From: Selaginella moellendorffii
Taxonomy: Eukaryota > Streptophyta > Lycopodiopsida > Selaginellales > Selaginellaceae
Direction of reading: 5' to 3'
Length of the DNA: 64,000 nt
Assembly (NCBI RefSeq): GCF_000143415.4
Contig: NW_003314262.1
Coordinates: forward strand, 4,440,349 to 4,504,348
Shown here in pieces: positions 23,201-32,962 of this stretch; positions within the stretch are counted from its first letter, which is position 1; every line of letters begins with the position of its first letter. The notes below the pieces were generated by a model. It was not told where the DNA came from. It ran no database searches and worked only from the letters and a program-made list of their open reading frames with translations. A program made the translations under genes and the position numbers.

Positions 23201-23511
23201 GTCTCTTGGGCGAGGCCGTCAAGTGGTTCCGGTGGATGAGAGAAGACTACTACGTGGAGGCCGAGACGGGGCACTATGGCTGCATCGTGGATTTGCTGGG
23301 ACGCCTGGGACGAGTTCCAGAGGCCGAGGAGGTGGCCGAGAAAATGCCCGCTGGGACCGATCCGATCGTGTGGACGACGCTGCTGAGCGCTTGCCAGGTC
23401 CATGGTGAAACGCAGCGAGGGAAGAGAGCCGCGGAGAGACTGGTGGAATTGGATCCAGAGGTGACCTCCGCCTACGTTGTGCTATCCACGATCTATAGGA
23501 AGGAAGAATAA
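20296..23511 (+). CDS. Large PLS-type pentatricopeptide repeat protein
   Basis: The single-exon 1071-aa frame holds a long array of P, L and S repeats of 31-36 residues. Typical pieces are VVAWTALIAAYARNGQTKLA-like repeats and the recurrent NALVNMYGKCGSVVEA and GRQIHA motifs of plant PLS proteins. The C-terminus (HYGCIVDLLGRLGRVPEAEE, then DPIVWTTLLSACQVHG and ERLVELDPE) is the E region; the protein ends right after SAYVVLSTIYRKEE, so a DYW deaminase is absent. Such proteins usually act in C-to-U editing of organellar RNA, sometimes using a deaminase supplied in trans. The Ser/Arg-rich N-terminus could be an organelle transit peptide. Repeats start at about residue 50. The gene is intact. Confidence 0.93.
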   Translation: MLLDDRVLISPPAPHDRSRIPGSRSCSFSQESLLTQKSPLFERVVADTDQVRDRFVDLLRQCSRSKDLARGRQIHASITRSSAPQDPVVGNWLIQMYLKCGSLIDASQVFYQLLETSVVNLVAWTALIAAYARNGQTKLAIRLFQQMQLEGNSPDRITLVTIFEACGNPENLEDGKKIHAYLSCNSDVVLGSSLITMYGKCGSLSEACLMFQSMEEWNTVAWNSLMGAFIQHDRVEEAMELYWEMLQCGFLPSRPTFLTVLAAISSLESLRHGKLVHDTLAEAGHEDDVVVQTALVNMYGKCGSVVEAVEVFDRMPRHDVILWSAVISAHVNCAEYEESLRLFRKMQLEGNRPNNVTLVSVLSACEGPQALETGKGIHECVVEAGYEGDLIVGNAIVSMYGKCGSLEDAWDVFHRVPRRSVVTCNGMMGACAVQGDSSGALKLFRYMVHEGIEFDNITFLSALCACSGTSGLSHGEFFHARMLECGLELDIFVANALVNMYGKCGKVEAAEHVFEELPEQDVRTWNAMILAYVQNEEERSGLLVFRHMMQSGYKPDEVTFAITLNACYHPRFLRDVHSLISETGISNTVVQNALVVMYGRFGLLEEGYQVFEKLDQESITSWNVMIASCAQSGQMEAAFSLFREMQHQGVVPNKATLLIMINGCSTSSEAKLLQCYWTDELLESHNILKVALVSLYGRCGSSREALDIFGRLESPPTACWNSVIFAHVQSGRDSEALKMFWRMQQAGVWPDKTSFVAVVKAYSNVGMTEPEIDWLRAVIANSDVEDGVPIGNALISMYGRCGSFGKARDLFDSMAERDAVTWNTMMSVSEQLEHGRDSIQLFRQMLQEGTPPDKVTILTVLNVCASLPALQEGKAICVWLDHTPLSANQMIGNAILNMYAKCGSRDEARRIFSVMQGRDAVSWNALIGAYGSYSRGRYAFQIFQAMQLEGSTPDAVTFTTILSVCSHGGLLGEAVKWFRWMREDYYVEAETGHYGCIVDLLGRLGRVPEAEEVAEKMPAGTDPIVWTTLLSACQVHGETQRGKRAAERLVELDPEVTSAYVVLSTIYRKEE

Positions 23512-23739
23512 TAAAAGCGTTCAATTGTGTGAAGTCAATAGAAGGCTCGTTGACTTACTAAAACCAGTCAACCGTAAGCTGACCAGTGGTCAATCCTCTT
23601 TTTGCTGATGGTCTGTGAACTGACAAATTCATATACAGACGTTTGCTCATTCTGGAAATGTTCTGGTCCAAGTGCCTCGGTTTGGGCTACTCATGTCTTG
23701 CGTACTATTGTGACTCGGTTGCGCTCAATGAAACCAATC

Positions 23740-24528
23740 ACCATCATAACCCAGAATAGATGGCCATCGCCTCCAAAATACACTAGTCCTCGTTGTCAAG
23801 TAATTCGCTACGGTTTCAATCTCTCCACCCTGAGCCGTGTAGAAACGATTGTTCCCACGGTCCCATCCAAATGATAAGCAGCAACCTGGCCAGTGGTTTC
23901 AACGATTCATGAAAAGAGTTGCAAAACAAACTTACCCGACAACCGGAATTCAGTGCAGATAATTCGTGATTGCCAGAGAAATCCAGCCACTGAGGATCAC
24001 ATGAAGTATCTGTGACAAAGAACTCCCCCTAAGTACCATCCTCTAGGCATATATCCGGCCTCATGAAGTAGGATGCATTTACCATTGCAGCAGTGGCTTT
24101 GCATGTAGCTTCTCCATCTTTAACTACATTGTAAAGCTGAGAAGAATACTCTCGCATGCCGGGCTGGTCTTCGTTGAATGCTCCCCAGAAAGCGTCTCAA
24201 GTTGTATCTCCCCCATACTCACTAAAGGCGCAGTTTGTTGGCTGACTAAAATGGACACCTGAGATTTTAGCTGGAGCATCCTTCCATCTTGGTCCAATGC
24301 ATTCATCACGCACAAAGTCTCCCCAGTGACGATCACAGTTTGTTGGGTTATGAAAGTAGACTTTTGCTGCACAGAAAGAGGAAATAGCAAATTCCACGCA
24401 AAACTCTTCAACATCGTTGGAAGCTGGGAGGATGCCTGTTGGCACACTCCACCCATCATTGACAAATTCTCCCCAATGCACACCACACTTGCCAGCTGAG
24501 AAAAAAACCAAAAGAACATAATGAGCAT
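23740..24528 (-). pseudogene. Broken cysteine-rich secreted-type protein gene
   Basis: Read on the minus strand, a short hydrophobic start (MLIMFFWFF, 24528) is followed, after a possible small splice or frame change, by CGVHWGEFVNDGWSVPTG and, about 40 residues later, NCDRHWGDFVRDECIG, so a Cys-x-HWG-(D/E)-FV unit is repeated. The frame continues with similar spacing of Cys and Trp residues but has two in-frame stops (TGA just after GGDTT, at about 24199; TAG after DICLEDGT, at about 24030). A last piece (GWDRGNNRFYTAQGGEIETV, about 23870-23810) follows a GT-AG-like gap. I do not recognise the family. The stops argue for a pseudogene, unless those segments are introns. Confidence 0.5.
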
Positions 24529-24829
24529 CGTGGATATTGAGAAGGAGAGAAGAGGTGATTTTTGAACATTAGATATTTACCAGTGGAGGGATTTGTCACC
24601 ACATGTTTGTGATATTTTTAAATTTATGGATGACTGATTTACATTTGTGAGTTCATAGCTTTAATTCATTTCTCATATCAAGACATAACTCATTTTATAA
24701 TAAACATAAGAAAAATCATCAATGATCAATAAAATTTTATGCAAGAAACAATAAATTTTACATGAACTATTAATGATAATTTCAAGAGAATGAAAAGCAC
24801 AGCTAAAGTAGTACATAGTCCTATGGTAT

Positions 24830-25060
24830 TGACTTTGATGGGACCATGGGAACAATTGTTTCTACATGGCACATGCTCAACCATTTCATAGTGAGCATGC
24901 CAGGATACAACATTTCGCTGGAGCTTGCCCCGTTGGAGCGTATGCCAAAACAGGGCATCTGGATGAGGAAAATCTGGTAGATGGGATGTTACGTGTCTTG
25001 GCTACGATGGTCAACCTCTTATCGGAAAGAGGTCTTGTCAGTGAATCAAATGTACTCGAT
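24830..25060 (+). pseudogene. Inverted fragment related to the adjacent cysteine-rich pseudogene
   Basis: On the plus strand the run around 24835-24865 (TTGATGGGACCATGGGAACA and the following TTGTTTCTACA) closely matches the minus strand at about 23840-23875 (TTGGATGGGACCGTGGGAAC and onward). The match fades after about 40 bp. In the other copy the corresponding protein piece is GWDRGNNRFYTA. This is a partial inverted duplicate about 1 kb away. No full gene is seen. Confidence 0.45.
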
Positions 25061-25194
25061 TATATGTATATCAAATGCCCCTCTGGGACATGGCGCCCAC
25101 TAAATCTCCTAATCTCTGTTCTTGTGGCATCGCAATGGTCACGCTTACGTTCCGTGAAGACAATGTAATCGCGAAGACAACATCGAGTACGTCA

Positions 25195-25258
25195 TGCGCA
25201 GCCGGGGAATCGAACCCCGGTCAGTACCGTTACTATGATACCACTACACCAGCTGCGC
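25195..25258 (-). pseudogene. tRNA-Gly-like gene lacking the anticodon loop
   Basis: Read on the minus strand, the 7-bp acceptor stem pairs fully (GCGCAGC with GCTGCGC). The D-arm/A-box is intact (TGGTGTAGTGGTATCA), and so is the T-arm/B-box (CCGGGGTTCGATTCCCCGG). The anticodon arm is only AGTA-ACGG-TACT: the stem ends remain, but about 7-8 bases of the loop, including the anticodon, are missing. Total length is 64 nt instead of about 71-72. By resemblance it derives from a plant tRNA-Gly (CCC or TCC type; recall). It may still bind TFIIIC, but it cannot decode. Confidence 0.8.
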
Positions 25259-25265
25259 CTTGACA

Positions 25266-26494
25266 TTAACAAGACTTTTGCTCAATCCACATGGCAGTCT
25301 TCCACGAAGCGAGCTGGATTTTTTGCCAACACTCGGATAGCGTGCTGGTCGCTTGATGATTTCGTCAGGAGAGAATTCAAGGTGTGTCCAATTTGGAAGC
25401 ACGTCTCAAAGAGAGAGAGACATCACTGGATTCACCCTCGGCAAGATTTCCAACGCTTGGCGTCTAGTCATTGATCCACAAAGATATATATATACTTGCA
25501 AAATCAAGAAGTGATTCGTGAGTGAGACGGGCGATAAGATCACTTGATCTTTCGACCATGGATTTGCCTCATTCGAACGTGGCGTTGCCTCGTTCCACCA
25601 CGGCCTGCCTCCTGCCGTGGGGTGATCCAGATCTGGAGGTACTATGTTGTATAGATAACGAGAGGTTTTGAATTTGCAAAAATGCAAGACTTAAATCAGA
25701 TTAAGATGTATAGGCAAAGTGCCAGCGCTCTATGATCTGGAAAACTTTTGAGAACTGGTCCCAGAGACAAAGAAAGAAGGATTGGCATGACAAGTATTTC
25801 GGTTGCTCACCAACTCTATCTGTAAGCTTCACTCACCCAACCTAAACTCCAATTAATCACCCCAAATCACATACTGTAGACAGGGAAACTGGCATCACAG
25901 ACACAAGCCAAGTATGCAATGCCAGATTCATTGCCAAAGCCTCCAGCTGCTTCTAGTAGGAGCTTCTCGTGGGTGGCAGCAACAAAGTGGATCTGACACC
26001 ACTTCTCTCTCCCATTTTTCCTTTAAAAAAATGCTATTGTCACTCACCAGCAGTTTACAAGCGACAAAATCGTTCCTTAGTGCCCTGTTCTTGTGATATC
26101 AATGCGCGCCTGGGTGGGGACCTCTTTCCTCATCGTTGAAAGAAAAAATCCGTCCGGGACGGTTTGCGATGGACAAGTGTGGATGGCTTCTTGTGCCGTC
26201 TTTGCAAGCTCTCGCATAAATCAAAGTTTTTCTATGGTGTTAGAGAGCTCTATGGTGACTATCAAACAATAATCTTATCTTACCTATACATAATTTGATC
26301 ATGGTGGAAGAAGTCGCCATTCACAAAGACGGGTGAAAAGAGCATGCCAACGTTTCCCACATTGGCGTGATTCTAGGAGTCAGATGTCTTTAGAATATTC
26401 TCCGAGGGGACACGTCGACTGAGCCTTATCCTACGGGCATATACGCATGTTGGGCAATGTATATTCGCATGTACGGGTGTCCATATGTTCGCTG
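25266..26494. other. Intergenic, no supported gene
   Basis: No frame with a recognisable protein motif. Around 26390-26600 the sequence becomes GC-richer with direct ACGT-core motifs and probably belongs to the aquaporin promoter. Confidence 0.4.
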
Positions 26495-26504
26495 ACACGT
26501 GTCC
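26495..26504. promoter_or_regulatory. Palindromic G-box/ABRE motif upstream of TIP copy 1
   Basis: GACACGTGTC is an ACGT-core palindrome, the binding site type of bZIP and bHLH factors, 204 bp before the ATG. CCACGTCAGC follows at 26541-26550 and a TATA-like TCTTTATAAC at about 26583-26592. The same decamer occurs upstream of TIP copy 2 at 29379-29388, so it was probably part of the duplicated promoter. Confidence 0.55.
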
Positions 26505-26707
26505 AGGGCTCGTCAGCCCTAGACGGTCGGCGGGTGGGGACCACGTCAGCCGTGGAAAAACCTTGGCTTAACCCCGCCGTTATCTTTATAACGGAGGAGC
26601 TTTAAGCCCCCTTGAAAAAGCTCTCTTTTCTTTCTCCTCCCTCACTCTCTTCTCTCTTTTTTTTCTTCTTTGTTCTTCGTTTTTCTTGGACTTTTTGATC
26701 GAAGATC

Positions 26708-27586
26708 ATGGCTCGTCTCGCAGTCGGAGGTGCCGATGAGTACAGGCAACCGGATGCAATGAAGGGAGCTCTCGCGGAGTTCATTGGGACGTTCTTGTTC
26801 GTCTTCGCTGGTGTTGGATCCGCTATGGCTTTTGGTTCGTTCGCTCACCCCTCTCGCTCTATCTTGCTTCTTAAGCTATACCCTTTGATTGATCGGGGAA
26901 AAATGCGATGTTTGCAGCCAAGCTGGAAGGACCGATTCTCACACCCGCTGGCCTGGTGCAAATCGCGCTCGCGCACGGGATCGCCCTCTTCGTCGTCATC
27001 GCCGCCACCGCCAACATCTCGGGAGGCCACATCAATCCCGCCGTCACGTTTGGCCTCGCGGTTGGAGGCCACATCACCATCGCCAGGGGAGTCCTCTACT
27101 GGATCGCCCAGCTCCTCGGGTCAGTGCTCGCGGCTCTCGTTCTCAAGCTCACCTTCCTCCACGAGGTAACAAGCTTTAGTCGTCCGTGAGCCACCTTGAC
27201 TAACTTGACTGCTTTGGAACTTCCAGAGTGTTCCCATTCACGCCGTTGGAGCTCACGAATCTCTGATCTCCGCCCTGGTGATCGAGATCGTCACCACTTT
27301 CGCTCTCATCTTCACGGTCTACGGCACTGCGGTGGATCACAAGCGTGGAGTCGTCGGAACCATCGCCCCCATCGCGATTGGATTCATCGTGCTCGCCAAC
27401 ATCCTCGCGGCCGGGCCTTTCAGCGGCGGATCAATGAACCCGGCCAGATCCTTTGGCCCAGCTCTGATTACTTTCAACTGGACGAACCACTGGATCTACT
27501 GGGTCGGGCCTCTCATCGGTGGTGGCCTTGCTGGGCTTGTTTACAACGAGATCCTCATCACTCCACCACCTCCAGAGGAATACTAG
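26708..27586 (+). CDS. TIP: Tonoplast intrinsic protein aquaporin (copy 1)
   Basis: Exons 26708-26834, 26918-27165 and 27227-27586 join into 244 aa, the usual TIP length, with six predicted helices. Both pore motifs are present: [11 protein letters not shown] and [13 protein letters not shown]. Judged by position, the aromatic/arginine filter is His (in AHGIALF), Ile (in APIAIGF), Gly (before SMNPA) and Arg, the set known from TIP2-type channels, which conduct water and ammonia. The protein acts in the vacuolar membrane. Introns are 83 and 61 bp, in the same places as in copy 2. A GC-rich coding part contrasts with the AT-rich flanks. The assignment to the TIP family is secure; the TIP2 subtype is inference. 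Confidence 0.95.
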
Positions 27587-28276
27587 AAGCTCTCCGAGCA
27601 GCTCGAGATTGGTCGGCACGGCATGGATTGGATCGTTTCTTTGGGTTGATTTGCTCTGTTTGTTGATACTGTGTTTTCTACTCTGTTTTTCACCTCGATT
27701 TTTCCTCTTTTTTTCCCCCTCTTCTTCGTTTTACCCTTTCTTTTCCTGCGCTGTATGATTAGGGATTACAGTCGGAGCAAAGAGATCGTCGAGATTCCGC
27801 ACATTGGAAATAAACCCAAGAAGCAATCGATGTCAATGGAAGTAGTTCTTTTCTCAATTGTGCTGTGCTCGTTGTTTCCCGCCAGAGTGCTATTTAAAAA
27901 AACGTCATAGCCCTAATGCACGAACACTATGACAAAAGTGACAAACACGTCCTGCTAGTTGTACACTGTGGATCTTGACTCCGGGGAAGACGATGGTTTA
28001 TCGACCGGTTTGTGGCAGCGAGCGAGGAAAATAAAACGATGGCAAGGAAAAAAATGTGCTGGCGATGGAGATAATGGCCAGTCTTATCGCCTGTGGTGCT
28101 GTGATGAGAGACAGCTGTGGGACTCAGCAGTGATCCACGATCATTATCACAATTTTCGCTCGAGATCGTGGTCATCATAATGGTTTGTTTGGGAATTGGT
28201 ACTTCCAACTCTTTTGCAAAATCATTGAAAACCAAGAACACGAAAGAAGATTCAGGGGAGAGGGAGAAATTCCTTC
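27587..28276. other. Spacer between convergent aquaporin genes
   Basis: 690 bp containing the two 3' UTRs. No gene is seen. The spacer itself does not look palindromic, so the inverted repeat seems confined to the genes and parts of their promoters. Confidence 0.5.
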
Positions 28277-29173
28277 CTAGTATTCCTCTGGAGGTGGTGG
28301 AGTGATGAGGATCTCGTTGTAAACAAGCCCTGCAAGGCCACCACCAATGAGAGGCCCGACCCAGTAGATCCAGTGGTTCGTCCAGTCGAAGGTAACTAGA
28401 GCTGGGCCAAAGGATCTGGCCGGGTTCATGGATCCGCCGCTGAAAGGCCCGGCCGCGAGGATGTTGGCGAGAACGATGAATCCAATCGCGATGGGGGCGA
28501 TGGTTCCGACCACTCCACGCTTGTGATCCACCGCAGTGCCGTAGACCGTGAAGATAAGAGCGAAAGTGGTGACGATCTCGATCACCAGAGCGGAGATCAC
28601 AGATTCGTGGGCTCCAACGGCGTGAATAGGAACAGCCTAGATGTTCCAAAGCGAGAGAGTTTCCATGGGATCACAAGGATCAAAGTTAGTCCAAGCCAGT
28701 CAAGCGAGCTCGTCAGGGAGCGGCGACTAGAAGAGCTTACCTCGTGGAGGAAGGTGAACTTGAGGACGAGAGCCGCGAGCACTGACCCGAGGAGCTGGGC
28801 GATCCAGTAGAGGACTCCCCTGGCGATTGTGATGTGGCCTCCAACCGCGAGGCCAAACGTGACCGCGGGATTGATGTGTCCTCCCGAGATGTTGGCGGTG
28901 GCGGCGATGACGACGAAGAGGGCGATCCCGTGCGCGAGCGCGATTTGCACCAGGCCAGCGGGTGTGAGAATCGGTCCTCCCAGCTTGGCTGCAAGACAAG
29001 ACGAAGTTTTGGTAAGTTCTCCTGCGAGAATCTAGCAGCTACACACCGAAAGCCATAGCCGATCCAACGCCCGCGAAGACGAACAAGAACATCCCGATGA
29101 ATTCAGCGAGCGCGGCTTTCATTGCGTCGGGTTGCCTGTATTCGTCTGCCCCTCCCACCGTGAGACGAGCCAT
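28277..29173 (-). CDS. TIP: Tonoplast intrinsic protein aquaporin (copy 2)
   Basis: Exons on the minus strand, 29173-29047, 28988-28741 and 28636-28277, have exactly the same lengths (127, 248, 360) as those of copy 1 and join into 244 aa. By eye nine residues differ between the copies (about 96% identity), mostly conservative: Thr to Met in helix 1, Glu to Gly before the second helix, Ile-Thr-Phe-Asn to Val-Thr-Phe-Asp near the last loop. Both NPA motifs and the inferred His-Ile-Gly-Arg filter are unchanged, so the pore should be the same. The introns differ more than the exons, so purifying selection or partial gene conversion acts on the exons. It lies tail-to-tail with copy 1. Confidence 0.95.
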
Positions 29174-29378
29174 TTCGGATCGATCGAGCGATGAAAGAAA
29201 AAACAAGGGAAGAAAAACGAAGAACCAGAAAGAGAGATTGGCTTGGCCTCACAGAGATGGAAGATTTTTAAGGCCGGACTCATTCGTTGCTACCGGGTGA
29301 CGTGGAGCCCACTGGCACCGCCCTAGCGACCCTGGGTCCCGCCACGTCAGCTGGACCAGCCTGCTGACTCACCGCCTG

Positions 29379-29388
29379 GACACGTGTC
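29379..29388. promoter_or_regulatory. Palindromic G-box/ABRE motif upstream of TIP copy 2
   Basis: GACACGTGTC lies 206 bp before the copy-2 start, nearly the same distance as in copy 1 (204 bp). CCACGTCAGC also recurs at 29342-29351. Conservation of position in both promoters suggests that the motifs matter. Confidence 0.55.
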
Positions 29389-30379
29389 AGGCGCGAAGAG
29401 TTCGTAAACAAGTATATAAAGTCTCGTGTATAGTTTGCATTTGTGTTTGAGTTTGAGGAGGACACACGATGCGCTCGTCCGTGCGATTTGCTCTGCAAAA
29501 GAATCGAACACTTGTCGCTACCACCTTTGGGGGTTTGTTTGATCGATCAATCAATCAATGCACGACTTGATAAGGATGTTATATGAAATCAGGAAGGCTT
29601 TTTATCCTACATAAACAAGATGCCCCTTGAAGGCATTACGCTAAGGTTGTAGAATTATATAGACAGAACGGGCAAGCCTTTCTTTCTCACTTATTTGATC
29701 TCAACCAGTTGGTAAGCAACTTAGAACTTGACTAGCAACAAGGATTTCATCGGAGTACATTGAAAACCATGAGAGGACCCTCTTTGATACGACAAGCTAC
29801 AAACAAAAATAAAAGATTCAGAAAGTCACAGTGCTTTTTCTGCCCGGCTGTTAATGCTCCAGAGTGCCGGCTTTTCCGTGACACCAAAGCACAACAAAAG
29901 CACAAATTAGTTTGAGTCATGCTTTACTTATAAGGGGTTGCCCAACCAATCAGAATTTTTTGTTTTTTTAAACCAGCTTTTCTTCTTGCATCTTCTTCTA
30001 CCTTGTCTTTTTTAGTTTTTTCCTTGGCCTCAATGTGAGCAATGTATTCTAGATTAGTGAGTGAAGTTTCATAGGGAATAGAGATGAACCTCTACTTCTC
30101 TCTTGTTTGTGGTTGTTTTTAAGTTTGAGTGGAGAATGGCATTGTGAGTTGAGTTATAAATTCTTCCATTGTTGGCTCATGAGCTTCTTCCATTCTATAG
30201 TTTACATTTACAGCAATTGTAGCACTTAAATCATCATCATTATTATCATCTGCACTTATATCAAATATAAGTCTTTTCATCTTCATCTTTTTAAAGTTTT
30301 TTACTTGTGCCTTCTAAAGCTACAGCCATGTGAAATTTGGCATCCATAGTTGCACAATCGAAAAGCTAGAGTCCAGTTT
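29389..30379. other. AT-rich intergenic, no gene seen
   Basis: No supported coding sequence. It may include the downstream (3') part of the pogo-like relic that follows. Confidence 0.4.
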
Positions 30380-30930
30380 TCTTAAAGCTAGCAATGATGT
30401 TTGCAAGAGTTAGAGCTTTGTCCAAGTGCTCTTCTCACCATTCCTGCTAAGATCTTTGTTGGAGTGTGTTTATGAAATTTTGCCTCCATGTACTCAGCAT
30501 GGATGGCTTTGAATGCTATCTTGAAATGTTTGAAACAATATACATTAAGAGGTTGCATGTAATATGAAGTATGAGGTGGCATTATGACGATGTCAATTCC
30601 TAACTCGAATGCTTTCTTTAAAGTAGCAAGAGCCATGACCATCCATCACAATGCAAGCTCGATTTGTTAAAGAGATGCCACTTGGGATGACTTTTGCAAA
30701 GTGTTCAAGGAAGTAGGTAAGCCCATTATCGCTCATCCATGCATTGGCTTGTACTTACATAGATGCTCCAAGCTCACACAAGTCCAACTAGCTTGTTGCT
30801 CAATTATGCTCTTAAAATATGTAGTGATTTAGAAGTTTTTGGCCATTCGTAGCAATAGCACAAATGATTATTATCCTTTGATGTTCATTTGGAATGACAC
30901 TAAAAATTGTACGAGCTTGTTTATATAAGT
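30380..30930 (-). mobile_element. Relic of a pogo/Tigger-like DDE transposase
   Basis: Minus-strand pieces match DDE_1 transposases: SVIPNEHQRIIIICAIATNG (about 30890-30830), NAWMSDNGLTYFLEHF (about 30750-30700), ACIVMDGHGS (about 30655-30625) and MPPHTSYYMQPLNVYCFKHF (about 30585-30525). The DGHGS and HTS..QPL(N/D)V motifs hold the second catalytic Asp and its surroundings. Stops and frame changes between the pieces, and the lack of the N-terminal DNA-binding part, show that it is dead. Ends were not found. Confidence 0.7.
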
Positions 30931-30939
30931 AACCAAAGG

Positions 30940-31375
30940 GAATGACTTGAATATAAAAAAAAAGGGCTCATAAATAATAATGCACCATTTTTTCCAATCA
31001 ATTAAAGGTCTTGGGATATTTGAGGTTAAGCATTATTGAGTTTAAGTAATTTGCTTGTAAGAGAATGACTTGAGAAACAATATGTTAAGGTTTAAATATA
31101 AAAGAAAAAGGGTTTATAAATAAAAATACACCCCCTTTTTCAATCAGTTAAAAGTTTTAAGATATTTAAACAATTTTGAGTTTAAGTAATACTAAACTCC
31201 TAAGAAGTCCAAATTTAAAACTTGAGAGATGATCCGTTGAGGTTTAAATACAAAGGGAAAAGGCCATGAATAATAATGCACTTCTTTTTCCAATTAATTA
31301 AGGGTTTTGGAATATTTGGGGTATTGAGTTTGAGTAATATTGTTCCAAAAAGTTCAAATTTAAAAGATTACAACT
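30940..31375. repeat. Three imperfect tandem repeats of about 145-150 bp
   Basis: A block beginning roughly AATATAAAAAAAAAGGGCTC and containing ATAAATAATAATGCACC, then a CCAATCAATTAA-like part and TTGAGTTTAAGTAAT, recurs at about 30945, 31090 and 31240. The copies are AT-rich and diverged. Confidence 0.55.
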
Positions 31376-32555
31376 TGTTGAATACCATATAACAGCCTTA
31401 CTAGATCAAGTGTAAAATAAGGATTTTATTTAGGGTGATTTTAGTTAATTTTTGTTTCTTCTATAAATCTTTGTTGGGTTTTGTTAAGTACACCAAGAAA
31501 CATTTAAGGGTTTCTAGCTCATTCAATTAAGGTTTGAAGTGATCTAAACTCTAGAATTATAAAAACAATTGAATGTGACTAGTAAAATTGGTTGGTGCCA
31601 CATCAAATTGTTGGATGCCCAATTGGATTACACTCTATGGCATTTGTAAAAACTTGATATTAATCAAGACTACAGTTCTCATCTTAGTTTTTTTATTTGT
31701 CTTCCAGTAGTTGTAATATTACCTTTTTGTCACAATTTTGCAAAAAGTTTAATTCTTATGATTCTAATATTGCATATAATTCCAATATTTTTAAAAATTG
31801 GTACCTGGCTCTATTTCCACATAGTCATAGATCTAATCAATGTTTTGTGCTTAATTGCAAGGTTTACAATATTGTTCTATGTTTAAGATTTTATTATACT
31901 CTTTGGTTCGCTTAAGCAAAACTTGTAGGTATATCTCAAATATACTTAGATATTCTAGGATATTCTACCATCTAACAGTTGTTATTTATTTAGATTAATC
32001 TTGTATTTAAAATTTATAAATTTTTGTAAACACTTTCTAGTATATTCTTATTTATTTTATGGTTGATATGCAATAATATTATCATTTATTTATAAATTAT
32101 AAACATGTTTATAATTATCAATTAATTGAATTATTCAAAAATACTAAGTAAGAATGACACTACTATTAAGCAAACCAAGTGTTACTGTATGCAACACATA
32201 ACAAATTATTTTTCTAACTTTTGTAGTTGCATATATGTAATTAGTGTTTAATGCTAATATTTTCAATTAGTATAACTCTATTTAAGATAAATACACCAAG
32301 AATACACCTATATTATCTCATAAACAATGTCAGATTAGCATCCAAACCCACATCATATTAACATGAAAAGTATTTTGCTTAAATAAAAACTTCTTTAGAG
32401 ATTGAGTTGGAGTTTCATTGTATTTTATCTTATAAGTCACTTTCTGTTTGTGTTTGAACAAATTTAATTAATATTAATTCTTAATTAAAACCAATAATAT
32501 AAATTTCTAATAGATTTGTTATTTAATTTATTTACATTATTTAATCATGTTCAAT
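31376..32555. other. AT-rich intergenic, no gene seen
   Basis: Very AT-rich with no supported coding sequence. The last 50 bp (about 32505-32555, ending ATCATGTTCAAT) resemble 47120-47168, which sits beside the second copy of the gypsy family. Confidence 0.4.
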
Positions 32556-32962
32556 TGTGAGGGCCAAGTGTACGGCTACGATGCCGTATACTAATATTAG
32601 CGTAGTGGATTTTGGTAGCCGTCGGATTGGTTTCAATCCGGACCACTCGCTCCTGTATATAAGCTAGGGTTTTTGGGTTAATTGATATGCACATTTCTGT
32701 ATTCCCTTTCCATATTCCATGCACTCACATTGGTGGAGGTGAGGGGCACCTTTGATTGTCCCTGGGGAGTGCTTGGATTTGGGATTTCGGTTTAGATCTA
32801 GCTTTTGCATTGTCTAGATCTAGCTTTTTCCATTTCCTTTCTTTTGTTCTTTCCTTTCAGGATTTTGGTTTAGATCTAGCTTTTTGCATTGTCTAGATCT
32901 ACCATTTCTTTCTAGCTTTTTGTCATTTCTCTTCTTTTGCTCTTTCTTTCTCATTCATTTTC

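Noticed and set aside
30388-30642. Small intact gene of 84 codons
   Set aside because: It is only the part of the pogo-like transposase around HTSYYMQPLNV and lacks the rest of the catalytic domain.
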